A stretch of DNA of 64,000 nt from Streptomyces sp. CB02058 (GTDB taxonomy: Bacteria; Actinomycetota; Actinomycetes; Streptomycetales; Streptomycetaceae). Below, piece after piece: positions 15,874-24,727 of the stretch. How positions within the stretch are numbered: the stretch's first letter is position 1; each line of letters opens with the position of its first letter. Below the pieces are notes generated by a model that ran no database searches, was not told where the DNA came from, and saw only the letters and a list, made by a program, of their open reading frames with translations. The stretch lies in the NCBI RefSeq assembly GCF_001905505.1, contig NZ_LIPG01000007.1, positions 124,001-188,000 on the forward strand, written 5' to 3'. Position numbers and translations under genes: made by a program.

Positions 15874-17466
15874 ATGGGCGAGGCACGCGAGACCGCGTTG
15901 ATCAAGGCCGCGCAGAAGGGCGACCCCGAGGCGCAGGACCGGCTCGTGGCGTCCTACCTGCCGTTGGTCTACAACATCGTCGGCCGCGCGCTGAACGGCC
16001 ACGCCGACGTGGACGACGTGGTCCAGGAGAGCGTGCTGCGCATGCTCCGCGGCCTGCCCTCCCTGCGTACCCCGAAGAGCTTCCGGTCGTGGTTCGTGGC
16101 CATCACCATGAACGAGATACGCGGGCACCTGCGTGAGCGGCGGACCGGGGAGATATCGGCGGACCCGATGGCGGTCGCGTACGACGTCGTCGATCCGGCG
16201 GCGGACTTCGTGGAGCTGACCATCGTCCGGCTCGGTCTGACGGGTCAGCGCCGCGAGGCGGCCGAGGCCACCCGGTGGCTGGACGACGACGACCGCGAGC
16301 TGGTCTCGCTGTGGTGGCTGGAGACCGCGGGGCAGTTGTCCCGGGCGGAGGTGGCGAGCGCTCTCGACCTCTCGCCGCAGCACACCGCGGTGCGCGTCCA
16401 GCGGATGAAGGAGCGGCTGGAGGCCGCCCGGGTGGTGGTACGTGCTCTGGCGGCGGAGCCACCGTGTGTCCTGCTCTCCGATCTGACGACCGGCTGGGAC
16501 GGGATGCCGTCCGCGCTCTGGCGCAAACGCCTGGTCCGCCATGCTCGGGAGTGCACGGTGTGCGCGGGGCACCGGTCGGGCCTGGTCCCCGCGGAGGGCC
16601 TGCTGGTGGGGCTCGCACTCGTCCCCGTGGCCGCGTCCGCCGGGGGCCCCATGACGGAGGCGGCCGACCTCCTGCCCGCCGCTTACCTGCCGGCCGACGG
16701 CGTGTCCGCCCACGGACGTGCCGCCCGCCGGCGGGACAGCGCCCGGCGGCGGCGCCGCACCACGGTCGTCGCCGGACTCGTCGCGGTCGCGGCCCTGGGA
16801 GGCGGCGGGACCGCCGTGCACCTCTACACGGACGACGCGGGCGAGGACCCGGCGACGGCGATCACCCCGCTCAAGGGTCCGTCCGCACCGGTGACCACCC
16901 CGTCGTCGCCGTCGGCCTCGCCCACCCCCTCCCCCACGCCCTCGTCGGCCTCTCCCTCGCCGTCGCGGACCGCTTCTCCGTCCCCGTCCAGGAGCCGGAC
17001 CGCCTCCGCGACTCCCGAGAAGGCTCCGGCACCGCGCACCCCGTCCTCGAAACCGCCGGCCGCGCCGAAGCCCCCGTCGGCGCCGTCGGTGGCCGAGCAG
17101 GTCATCTCCCTGGTCAACACCGAGCGGGCGAAGGAGGGCTGCGGGCCGGTGAGCTCCAACAGCCTTCTGACGACCGCCGCTTCCCGTCATTCCGCCGACA
17201 TGGTGGCGCGGGACTACTTCTCGCACACCTCGCCGGACGGCACGGATCCCGGTGCGCGTATCACCGCCGCCGGGTACCGGTGGAGCACGTACGGCGAGAA
17301 CATCGCGAAGGGCCAGCAGACGGCCGCCGCGGTGATGGACTCCTGGATGAACAGTTCCGGCCACCGGGCGAACATCCTCAACTGCGCCTTCAAGGAGATC
17401 GGCGTGGGCAAGGAGGACTCGTCGGGCGGTCCCGTGTGGACGCAGGTCTTCGGCGCCGCGCTGTGA
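15874..17466 (+). CDS. Sigma-70-like factor fused to a zinc-like motif, a membrane segment and an extracellular CAP/SCP domain
   Basis: 530 aa. Residues 8-90 are a sigma region 2 (LPLVYNIVGRALNGHADVDDVVQESVLRMLRG and FRSWFVAITMNEIRGHLRER). Residues 135-190 are a region 4 helix-turn-helix (LSRAEVASALDLSPQHTAVRVQRMKERL). A H-x3-C-x2-C motif (His223, Cys227, Cys230) resembles the zinc-binding anti-sigma motif. An Arg-rich stop is followed by one membrane helix at about 297-317, then a Ser/Pro/Thr linker (334-403). A complete CAP domain with HSADMVARDYFSHTSPDG, YGENIAKG and SSGHRANILN fills 407-530. The layout predicts a membrane-tethered sigma factor reading an outside signal, perhaps released by proteolysis. 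The ATG at 15874 gives a normal region 2 start. Confidence 0.88.
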   Translation: MGEARETALIKAAQKGDPEAQDRLVASYLPLVYNIVGRALNGHADVDDVVQESVLRMLRGLPSLRTPKSFRSWFVAITMNEIRGHLRERRTGEISADPMAVAYDVVDPAADFVELTIVRLGLTGQRREAAEATRWLDDDDRELVSLWWLETAGQLSRAEVASALDLSPQHTAVRVQRMKERLEAARVVVRALAAEPPCVLLSDLTTGWDGMPSALWRKRLVRHARECTVCAGHRSGLVPAEGLLVGLALVPVAASAGGPMTEAADLLPAAYLPADGVSAHGRAARRRDSARRRRRTTVVAGLVAVAALGGGGTAVHLYTDDAGEDPATAITPLKGPSAPVTTPSSPSASPTPSPTPSSASPSPSRTASPSPSRSRTASATPEKAPAPRTPSSKPPAAPKPPSAPSVAEQVISLVNTERAKEGCGPVSSNSLLTTAASRHSADMVARDYFSHTSPDGTDPGARITAAGYRWSTYGENIAKGQQTAAAVMDSWMNSSGHRANILNCAFKEIGVGKEDSSGGPVWTQVFGAAL

Positions 17467-17493
17467 CACACCGGCTCCTGCCGCCGTGTCACA
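17462..17493 (+). terminator. Possible hairpin at the end of the sigma-CAP gene
   Basis: TGTGACAC and GTGTCACA form an 8-bp stem with a 16-base loop, overlapping the stop codon. The stem is modest and could be chance. Confidence 0.3.
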
Positions 17494-17608
17494 TATCGGA
17501 AACCGGTGGTTAGCACCCGCTCCACCTGAGGGAGTTACGCTGGGTTCGCGCCCAGGCCGAAGGCGTCCGCCGGCGACACGACGCCATCCCCTCGCGGACA
17601 GGAGCCCG

Positions 17609-19438
17609 GTGCCCCTTTCTCCTCTCGCCACCCGACTTCCCCCGTGGCTCGGCCATGTACTGCGGGCCCAGCGCGGACCGGTCCCCTGGAACGCGGTGCT
17701 GCGCGGGGCGCTCGCCGCCGTACCGCTGCTCGTGGCCGTACTGGCCGAGCGGCCGACCGCCGGCGTCCCGGCCGCCCTCGGTGCCATGCTCGCCGGGATC
17801 AACGACCGGCCCGGAAGCCGCCGCGCCTCGGTCACACGCCTGGGAGTTCCGGCACTGGCGGGCTCGGCCGGTCTGCTGCTCGGCACGATGATCGCCTCGG
17901 CGGTGGGGGGCGGCCGGTCCCTGGTCGTCCTGCCGCTCCTGTTCGGGCTGCTCGGCCTGGTCGCCGGCGCGGTCAGCTCCACGGGGCCCGTGGCCTCGGC
18001 GTGCGGCACGCAGGTGATGGTCACGGTGGTGATCGGGGCCGGCATGCCGCTCCCCGAACCCGGCCCGGTGCGCGCCCTGCTCTTCCTGGCCGGGGCCGGC
18101 TGGCTGCTCCTGCTGCGCCTGCTCCTGCCGTCCGACAGCCGCAGGGGAGGCGGCCCGTACCGGCTGGACGGGGAACGGCAGGCGGTCGCGGCGGTGTACG
18201 AGGCGGTGGCCCGGCTCCTGCGCGCGACCGGTGGCCCGCACGCCCGCGCCGAGCGCGCGGCCCTGAGCGCCGCGCTCGACCAGGCGCAGGACGCGCTGGC
18301 GGGGCCGAGGCTGCGGCGCCGTGCGAGCTCCAAGGCCGAGCGCCGGCTCCACGCGCAGTACGCGGCGGCGTTCCCGCTCGCCGAGGCCGCGACCGCACTG
18401 GCCTGGGCCGGGGAACCGCTGCCCGCCCGGGTCGCGGAGGGCCCCGGCAGGCTGGCGGACGCGGTGCGCACGGGCGGGTCCTGCGGGCCTCTGCCGGCTC
18501 CGGCGCGTACGGACGCCGGGCTGCGGGCTCTGGACGACGCCCTGCTGCGGGCCGCTTCGGTCTTCGACCGCCCTTCCGGGGCGCCTCAGGGCGCGCGGAA
18601 GCGGGGCTCACCCGTCGTGGTGCTCCGGCGTGCGTGGGGCGCTGCGGGGCGTGAGTACGGTCTGCGGGTCGCGTTGTGCTGTGCGACGAGTACGGTCGTG
18701 GCGCAGTGGCTGCACCACGACCACTGGTACTGGCTGCCCGCCACCACCGTGTTCCTCGTGAAGCCCGATCTCGGGCCGCTCGTCTCGCGGGTGCTGTGCC
18801 GTGCGGCGGGTACCGTCGTGGGCGCCGCGGTGTTCGGTGTGCTGGCGCTGATGGTGTCGGGGCCGTGGCCGCTGTTCGCCGCGGTGGCGCTCTGCGGTGC
18901 GCTTCTTCCGGTCGCCACCCGTCACTTCGCGATGCAGACGGCGGTGGTCACCGTGCTGGTGCTGTCGCTGGTGATGCTGGGCGGTGAGCCTCCGGCGTCC
19001 TGGCGGCGCGTGGTGGAGTCGCTCCTCGCCTGTGCGACGGTGCTGCTCGTCGGGCACCTCCCGCTGCCCGGCCGGCGCGGGAACACCGTGCGGGCCGCTC
19101 TCGACACCGCGGTGGGGGCGGCCCACCGGTATCTCGGACATGTCCTGAACGCCCCCCAGGACCACACCGGACGGGGCGCGCTGCGCCGCGAGGCCTACCG
19201 TTCGCTGGCGGCCGCTCGTACGGCGATCGACCTGTCCGCGGCCGAACTCCCCGCGGTCGCCCGGCACTCCGCGGGTTCCGACGGTGTCGCCGGCGCCCTG
19301 GAGCGGCTCATCGACACCACGACGGCGTGCGCCGTCCAGCTGGACCACCGCGCCGCGGAACTGCCCCCGGCGCACGCCGAACTGCTCGCGGCGCAGCTGT
19401 CGGAGCTCGACCGGGCGTGGGCGGTGCCGGCACGCTGA
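17609..19438 (+). CDS. FUSC-family (aromatic acid/fusaric acid exporter-like) membrane protein
   Basis: 609 aa from a GTG with ACAGGAG upstream. Two membrane blocks are present: helices at about 25-170, and a second set around 360-500 with the FUSC-type WYWLPATTVFLVKPDLGPLVSRVLCRAAGTVVGA. A soluble helical region lies between them (180-340), and there is a long cytosolic C-terminal helical part (500-609). Each half gives about five to six helices. Family members export aromatic acids or similar compounds, or are of unknown transport direction. There is no neighbouring membrane-fusion protein, as expected in a Gram-positive. It lies 142 bp after the sigma-CAP gene and may be independent. Confidence 0.82.
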   Translation: MPLSPLATRLPPWLGHVLRAQRGPVPWNAVLRGALAAVPLLVAVLAERPTAGVPAALGAMLAGINDRPGSRRASVTRLGVPALAGSAGLLLGTMIASAVGGGRSLVVLPLLFGLLGLVAGAVSSTGPVASACGTQVMVTVVIGAGMPLPEPGPVRALLFLAGAGWLLLLRLLLPSDSRRGGGPYRLDGERQAVAAVYEAVARLLRATGGPHARAERAALSAALDQAQDALAGPRLRRRASSKAERRLHAQYAAAFPLAEAATALAWAGEPLPARVAEGPGRLADAVRTGGSCGPLPAPARTDAGLRALDDALLRAASVFDRPSGAPQGARKRGSPVVVLRRAWGAAGREYGLRVALCCATSTVVAQWLHHDHWYWLPATTVFLVKPDLGPLVSRVLCRAAGTVVGAAVFGVLALMVSGPWPLFAAVALCGALLPVATRHFAMQTAVVTVLVLSLVMLGGEPPASWRRVVESLLACATVLLVGHLPLPGRRGNTVRAALDTAVGAAHRYLGHVLNAPQDHTGRGALRREAYRSLAAARTAIDLSAAELPAVARHSAGSDGVAGALERLIDTTTACAVQLDHRAAELPPAHAELLAAQLSELDRAWAVPAR

Positions 19439-19485
19439 CGCGTGTGGCCACGCCCGGGGTGCCGGTGTGTGTACGCGGCATGCGT

Positions 19486-19533
19486 ACGGCCGTCGGCCGC
19501 CCCGGACCAGGGTCCGGGGCGGCCGACGGCCGT
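19486..19533. terminator. Bidirectional hairpin terminator between FUSC and the small membrane protein
   Basis: A perfect 23-bp inverted repeat starting ACGGCCGTCGGCC has only two unpaired bases at its centre. It lies between the convergent genes ending at 19438 and 19536. Confidence 0.8.
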
Positions 19534-19535
19534 CG

Positions 19536-19877
19536 TCAGCGGCTGATGAGCGTCAGCGCGGCGCAGGTGCCGCCCGTGATGCCCACGGCGAGGACGGACA
19601 CCGCCACGCAGCGGGCCCTGAGCCGGTCGTAGCGGGCGGTGTACTCACCCCGGAGCTCCGTGGCACGTCCTGCGATCCTCGTGAGCGTCTCCCTGCACAC
19701 GGCCACCCTGTCCGTCACGTAGACCCGCTCGACGTCGTCACGCTGCGCGGTGGTGAGCCAGGGCAGCGCCTCGGTGAAGAGCCGGGCCTCGCGGCGGGCC
19801 TGTTCGACCTCGGCGTTCCAGAGCAGGTAGCCCTCCACCTGGGCGAGGCCCCGGGCGCTCTCCTTGTCCGGCTTCAC
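19536..19877 (-). CDS. Small protein with a C-terminal membrane anchor, unknown function
   Basis: 113 aa from a GTG with AGGAGG five bases upstream. Residues 1-85 are soluble, helical and rich in charged residues (EVEQARREARLFTEALPWLTTAQRDDVERVYV). Residues 90-111 form one hydrophobic helix (CVAVSVLAVGITGGTCAALTLI), so the bulk faces the cytosol in a tail-anchored layout. No domain is recognised. It starts 36 bp after the ctaD stop on the same strand, so it is likely co-transcribed with the oxidase subunit. A role tied to the oxidase is only suggested by position. Confidence 0.72.
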   Translation of the reverse strand: MKPDKESARGLAQVEGYLLWNAEVEQARREARLFTEALPWLTTAQRDDVERVYVTDRVAVCRETLTRIAGRATELRGEYTARYDRLRARCVAVSVLAVGITGGTCAALTLISR

Positions 19878-19913
19878 CAGCTCCTCCTCTCCTCGGGCCG
19901 ATGTCCCGGCTTC

Positions 19914-21644
19914 CTAGGCCTGCTTGTCCCCGGGGGCCACGGTGGCGGACTCATGGGGGCGGTTCGCCGCTTCCTCGAGTGCGCGGATCGAGGGATAGTG
20001 CAGGTCGAACGCCGGTGACTCGGAGCGGATGCGCGGGAGCGTCAGGAAGTTGTGCCGGGGCGGCGGGCAGGATGTCGCCCATTCGAGGGAGCGTCCGTAG
20101 CCCCAGGGGTCGTCGACCGTGATCGTCCGGCCGTACTTCGCGGTCTTCCAGACGTTGTAGAGGAACGGCAGCATCGACAGACCGAGCACGAACGAGGAGA
20201 TCGTCGAGATCGTGTTCAGCGCGGTGAACCCGTCGGCCGCGAGGTAGTCCGCGTAACGACGCGGCATTCCTTCGGCTCCGAGCCAGTGCTGCACGAGAAA
20301 CGTTCCGTGGAACCCGAGGAACAGCGTCCAGAACGTCATCTTCCCCAGCCGTTCGTCCAGCATCTTGCCGGTGAACTTCGGCCACCAGAAGTGGAATCCG
20401 GCGAACATCGCGAAGACCACGGTGCCGAAGACGACGTAGTGGAAGTGCGCGACCACGAAGTACGAGTCGGACACGTGGAAGTCCAGCGGCGGCGACGCGA
20501 GGAGCACACCGGTCAGTCCTCCGAAGAGGAACGTGACCAGGAATCCGACGGACCAGAGCATGGGCGTTTCCAGAGACAGCGAGCCCTTCCACATCGTGCC
20601 GATCCAGTTGAAGAACTTCACACCGGTGGGCACCGCGATGAGGAATGTCATGAAGGAGAAGAACGGCAGCAGCACACCGCCGGTCACATACATGTGGTGC
20701 GCCCACACCGTGGCCGAGAGACCGGCGATGGCGATCGTAGCGGCGATCAGGCCGATGTAGCCGAAGATGGGCTTGCGACTGAACACCGGAATGATCTCGG
20801 AGACGATTCCGAAGAACGGCAGCGCGATGATGTACACCTCGGGGTGCCCGAAGAACCAGAAGAGGTGCTGCCAGAGCAGAGCGCCACCGTTGGCCGGATC
20901 GAAGATGTGCGCGCCGAATTTGCGGTCCGCCTCGAGCGCGAGCAGCGCGGCGGCCAGCACCGGGAAGGCCAGCAGGACCAGGACACCGGTCAGCAGGACG
21001 TTCCACACGAAGATCGGCATGCGGAACATCGTCATGCCGGGGGCGCGCATGCAGATGATCGTGGTGATGAAGTTGACCGAGCCGAGGATCGTGCCGAAGC
21101 CCGAGAAGGCCAGACCCATGATCCACATGTCGGCGCCGATGCCCGGTGAACGGACGCTGTCGGTGAGCGGGGAGTAGGCGAACCAGCCGAAGTCGGCCGC
21201 GCCCTGCGGGGTGAGGAAGCCGGCCACCGCGATGAGCGAGCCGAAGAGGTACAGCCAGTACGCCAGCATGTTCAGCCGCGGGAACGCCACGTCGGGCGCG
21301 CCGATCTGCAGTGGCATGATCCAGTTCGCGAATCCGGCGAACAGCGGCGTCGCGAACATCAGCAGCATGATCGTGCCGTGCATCGTGAACGCCTGGTTGA
21401 ACTGCTCGTTCGAGATCAGCTGGTCACCCGGGCGCGCCAGCTCGGCACGCATCACGAGCGCCAGGACACCGCCGACGATGAAGAAGGCGAACGAGGTGAT
21501 CAGATACAGCGTGCCGATCGTCTTGTGGTCGGTGGTGGTGAGCCACCTGATGACCACGTTCCCCGGCTGCCGACGCCGCACAGGCAGTTCGTCCTGGTAG
21601 GCGGCATCGGCTTCCACCGATACTGAGGGGCCCCTCGTCGTCAC
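19914..21644 (-). CDS. ctaD: Cytochrome c oxidase subunit I (aa3-type), orphan copy
   Basis: 576 aa with twelve membrane helices. Ligands and proton-path residues are present: AFTMHGTIMLLMF (heme a His); WFFGHPEVYIIALPFFGIVSE (CuB His and the cross-linked Tyr); VWAHHMYVTG (two CuB His); and VVAHFHYVVFGTVVF (heme a3 and heme a His). It is the catalytic subunit that reduces O2 and pumps protons. No ctaC, ctaE, ctaF or qcr genes are nearby, unlike the main oxidase operon, so this is a second copy (as in other Streptomyces) that must borrow partner subunits. The GTG at 21644 has AAGGAG upstream. Confidence 0.93.
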   Translation of the reverse strand: MTTRGPSVSVEADAAYQDELPVRRRQPGNVVIRWLTTTDHKTIGTLYLITSFAFFIVGGVLALVMRAELARPGDQLISNEQFNQAFTMHGTIMLLMFATPLFAGFANWIMPLQIGAPDVAFPRLNMLAYWLYLFGSLIAVAGFLTPQGAADFGWFAYSPLTDSVRSPGIGADMWIMGLAFSGFGTILGSVNFITTIICMRAPGMTMFRMPIFVWNVLLTGVLVLLAFPVLAAALLALEADRKFGAHIFDPANGGALLWQHLFWFFGHPEVYIIALPFFGIVSEIIPVFSRKPIFGYIGLIAATIAIAGLSATVWAHHMYVTGGVLLPFFSFMTFLIAVPTGVKFFNWIGTMWKGSLSLETPMLWSVGFLVTFLFGGLTGVLLASPPLDFHVSDSYFVVAHFHYVVFGTVVFAMFAGFHFWWPKFTGKMLDERLGKMTFWTLFLGFHGTFLVQHWLGAEGMPRRYADYLAADGFTALNTISTISSFVLGLSMLPFLYNVWKTAKYGRTITVDDPWGYGRSLEWATSCPPPRHNFLTLPRIRSESPAFDLHYPSIRALEEAANRPHESATVAPGDKQA

Positions 21645-21806
21645 TGCGGCACTCCTTCGGTCGACGGCCGGTTGCGGACTCGGCGACCAGAATGGACTCC
21701 CCGCGGCGGTACCGCAGGTCATCTCGATGCGCACTGCACCGGTGGCTGGCAAAGGGCACTCCATTGGCCGATCGCCGTAATGCCGGTGTTGACGCGGGTA
21801 CGGCTC

Positions 21807-22358
21807 TCAGGCCTCGGCCCAGGCTTTCATCGCCTCCCGCGAGGGAAAGTCGGCCACGTCCTTGTCGAGCGGATCGTCGGTGTACTGGTGAATTCTCCAG
21901 TCCGCCTCGATCCTCGGCTTTCCCGCCTTTCCGTAGTCGGCGATCCAGAGTCCGTCCCCGGCGTACGAGGTCGTGTCGTGGGTGAGCCAGAAGGAGCGGT
22001 TGCAGTACAGCAGGACGCGGTGACCGGGCCTCAGCCGTTTCACCTCGTGGATGAACCGGTCCTTGTCCGCACTGCTCGCCCGGGTCCCGTCACCGGTCCG
22101 TTCCCAGTCGACGGCCAGCAGGTCGCCCGCGCGCTCCGGCGTCCTGTCGACGAAGTGCGCCGCCTGCTCCTTGGCATGACCCGGCCACAGGAAGTGGTAG
22201 AAGCCGACGACGCACCCGGCGTCCCTGGCGCGTTTCACCTGGCCGTTGAGTTTCGGATTGACGTAGGAACGGCCCTCGGTGGACTTGACGAAGACGAAAT
22301 CCAGTCCGTCCGTATCGAAGTCGGTCTGGTAGGAGCTGACATCGACGCCGTGCAGCAC
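21807..22358 (-). CDS. Glycoside hydrolase family 25 (lysozyme-like) protein
   Basis: 183 aa from the GTG at 22358, which has GGAGG eight bases upstream; the frame is open to 22430, but the added residues do not belong to the domain. The GH25 barrel begins VLHGVDVSSYQTDFDTDGLDFVFVKSTEGRSYVNP and has the catalytic acidic pair in LLAVDWE, plus WIADYGK and WRIHQYTDDPLD near the end. GH25 enzymes cleave the MurNAc-GlcNAc bond of peptidoglycan. No signal peptide is visible, so either export is unconventional or the protein acts inside the cell. Confidence 0.83.
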   Translation of the reverse strand: MLHGVDVSSYQTDFDTDGLDFVFVKSTEGRSYVNPKLNGQVKRARDAGCVVGFYHFLWPGHAKEQAAHFVDRTPERAGDLLAVDWERTGDGTRASSADKDRFIHEVKRLRPGHRVLLYCNRSFWLTHDTTSYAGDGLWIADYGKAGKPRIEADWRIHQYTDDPLDKDVADFPSREAMKAWAEA

Positions 22359-22640
22359 GGGCACCGCCTCCAAATGGGCATCGCGATTCCGCTTATCTCC
22401 TCCATGCGTGCCCACCCGGAGCGATCCCATCCGCCGCTCGGCTGCGGAACCGATTCGCCTCGACGAGTCGTGGCGGCAGCAGCCGGCACTCCGGTCTAGG
22501 GGAACCGGGGTGCCGCCGACGTCATCGCGAAGGCACTGGCCGAGGCCTCGCCGGAGCGCACCGCCGAATGGCGCGCCTGAGCGAACGCGCGAAGGACCCC
22601 TGGGCCATAACCTGCGCGGCCCGGGGGTCCGGCCGCGGGC

Positions 22641-23993
22641 TCACCTCTCCGGCGGGAGGCTGTCCATGAAGGAACTCACGGAGAACACGGCACGGCCCGG
22701 CCCCGCGGGACCGTATCCGGGGGGCGAGGAGAGGCCGTACTCCTCCATGGTCGAGCGGTAGGCATCGAGCAGCCTGATGTGGTACTCCAGCGGCGCACCG
22801 TCGGGGTTGGTCTTTCCGAGGGGTGTGGTGGGCTCGGGGCACCAGGTGGTGAAGCGCGGGGTGATGCCGTGCGACATGAAGAAGCGCAGTCCCTCGGTGG
22901 TCGAGGCGATGGCCTCGTCGACGGTCCCGAAGCCGAAGGGCTCGGCCATCTCCACTCCTGCGACGAAGTTGGGAATCACGTTCCGGGCGCCGAAGACCTC
23001 GGCGGAGTCCAGGATGCGGCGGTGCCACTCGTCCCGGCCGACGTAGCGTTCCTTGCCGGGGCAGTAGAGCTCGAACAGGCGGCGGTCCCACACCTCGTAG
23101 TTGGGGTGGTAGATCTTCACGCCGTAGTCGTGGAAGCGCTGGACGTCGTCCTTGGGGAGCGCCTGGGCGACGACCTTGCCGGTCCACCGGCCGGGGAACC
23201 GCTCCTCGATGGCCTTGGCGTAGCTCCCGTAGAAGTCCGCCTCGTCCTTGCCCTGGAGCTTGGAGGTGATGGCGCCGCCGGTGAGCGTGTAGGCCGACGT
23301 GGTCTTCGCCGTGTCGTAGCGGTCGATGATCTCCAGTGCCTCCAGGACCTCGTCGACGTCCTTCACGCCGGTGTAGGGGCGGCCCGCCGCCTTGTGCTGG
23401 CGCCAGTTGTGGTTGATGTCGCAGTACTGGCACTCCTCCTTGGCGCCGAAGTACTGGCAGACCCGGAAGACGGTGAGGTAGATCAGATAGCCCCACTGGA
23501 TGGTGGGTGCCACCTCCATGACGGACTTGCCGTTCTCCAGCGTGTGGCGGTAGTAGTCCGGCATCGGGGGCAGACCCACGTCCGAGATGCGTTTCCCGTC
23601 GAGGTACAGCCCGAGAACACCGTCGGCGTCCGCCGCGACCCGGTACGGCGAGGCGGGGTTGACCCGTACCGACACGACGGTGCGACGCAGGTCGTAGGGC
23701 CCGCCGGTGAGCACGATCTCCTCGGGCGGCCTGCGCAGGGCGGCGGCTCCGAGTTCGGGCAGGGTGCCGTGGTCGAAGGAGAAGATGAAGTACGACTTCG
23801 GCTTGATGTCCCCGTGTTCGTTGTCGCTGAGCGCGGACTCGTCGAAGGCCATCCCGCCCCGCAACAGGTCCTCCTTGAGGACCGCCTCTCTCGGCACATG
23901 CGGGAACCGCTCCATGAGCTCCTCGACCAGACGCGTCCGCTCACCGGTCATCGCGGCGGTGCGGGTATGGCCGGGCTGAGTGGGGCTTGGCAT
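22641..23993 (-). CDS. Radical SAM protein with an expanded CX8CX2C cluster motif
   Basis: 450 aa. The likely 4Fe-4S ligands are Cys179, Cys188 and Cys191 in the segment VFRVCQYFGAKEECQYCD, spaced CX8CX2C instead of CX3CX2C. The preceding strand GYLIYLTVF and the following YTLTGGAIT (a Gly-rich SAM-binding segment like GGE) fit a radical SAM barrel. The N-terminal 160 residues hold a separate domain (SVRVNPASPYRVAADADGVLGLYLDGKRI). The substrate is unknown. AGGAG precedes the ATG at 23993. The gene stands alone, with no peptide precursor or carrier protein nearby. The assignment is firm on motif, not on function. Confidence 0.75.
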   Translation of the reverse strand: MPSPTQPGHTRTAAMTGERTRLVEELMERFPHVPREAVLKEDLLRGGMAFDESALSDNEHGDIKPKSYFIFSFDHGTLPELGAAALRRPPEEIVLTGGPYDLRRTVVSVRVNPASPYRVAADADGVLGLYLDGKRISDVGLPPMPDYYRHTLENGKSVMEVAPTIQWGYLIYLTVFRVCQYFGAKEECQYCDINHNWRQHKAAGRPYTGVKDVDEVLEALEIIDRYDTAKTTSAYTLTGGAITSKLQGKDEADFYGSYAKAIEERFPGRWTGKVVAQALPKDDVQRFHDYGVKIYHPNYEVWDRRLFELYCPGKERYVGRDEWHRRILDSAEVFGARNVIPNFVAGVEMAEPFGFGTVDEAIASTTEGLRFFMSHGITPRFTTWCPEPTTPLGKTNPDGAPLEYHIRLLDAYRSTMEEYGLSSPPGYGPAGPGRAVFSVSSFMDSLPPER

Positions 23994-24138
23994 GTGCGGG
24001 CTCCTGGGGGTCCGGTGCTCTGAGCACGATCGCGTGTACGACACACTGTCCAACGAACCAGCATCGCAGGCCGTTCGCACACGATCCGTCCGGGGTTCCG
24101 TCAGGCGCCGGGGCGGCAGAGGACGAGGAGTACCGCCC

Positions 24139-24684
24139 ATGCCCCGCACCATGTCGGTGTCGGACAGCATTCTGATCCATGCGGCCCCTTCGGCCGTGTA
24201 CGAAGCACTGAGCGACCCCACCGCGATGGGCCGCTGGAGCCCGGAGAACCTCGGCGCCAGGGTGCTCGGGGAGCGCCGGAGCGCTCATGCCGGCATGGTC
24301 TTCGAGGGCCGCAACAGGCGTGGCGCCTTCCGCTGGACGACCAGGTGCACGGTGACGGCCGCGGATCCGGGCCTCCGGTTCGCCTTCCGCGTGCACGCGA
24401 TAGGGGTCCGGCGTCCCGTGCTGCCCGGGGCCATCGCCCTGTGGGATTACCGCTTCGAGGAGGTCGAGGGGGGCACCCGGGTCACGGAGACCTGGACGGA
24501 CAACCGGCGGGCGTGGCCCGATCCGCTGGCCAACGCCTTCGACCGGGTGGCGACGCGCGGGCATACGTTCGCGGAGTTCCAGCGGGGGAACATCCGCACG
24601 ACCCTGGAGCGTCTCAAGGCGGCGCTGGAGCAGGACGGCCCTCGGCCGGCCGGCCGCGAGCAGGGCGACGCCGGCCGTGGGTGA
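24139..24684 (+). CDS. SRPBCC-family protein
   Basis: 181 aa. MSVSDSILIHAAPSAVYEALSDPTAMGRWSPEN is the standard entry to the fold; WDYRFEEVEGGTRVTETWTDNR is the late strand pair; and ANAFDRVATRGHTFAEFQRGNIRTTLERLKAALEQ is the closing helix. It resembles the polyketide-cyclase/dehydrase subgroup. The ligand is unknown. GAGGAG is just before the ATG at 24139. The last 20 residues are a disordered Gly/Arg/Pro tail that runs to the edge of the convergent pentapeptide gene. Confidence 0.8.
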   Translation: MPRTMSVSDSILIHAAPSAVYEALSDPTAMGRWSPENLGARVLGERRSAHAGMVFEGRNRRGAFRWTTRCTVTAADPGLRFAFRVHAIGVRRPVLPGAIALWDYRFEEVEGGTRVTETWTDNRRAWPDPLANAFDRVATRGHTFAEFQRGNIRTTLERLKAALEQDGPRPAGREQGDAGRG

Positions 24685-24727
24685 GCGTGGGCAGGGTACG
24701 AGGAGTACGCGGGCGAGGGCGCCGCGT

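Noticed and set aside
15163..18471. A 1,102-codon open frame on the minus strand
   Set aside because: It is antisense to the antitoxin-like, sigma-CAP and FUSC genes, is Arg/Ser/Pro-rich and contains no domain. Long antisense frames are common at this GC content.
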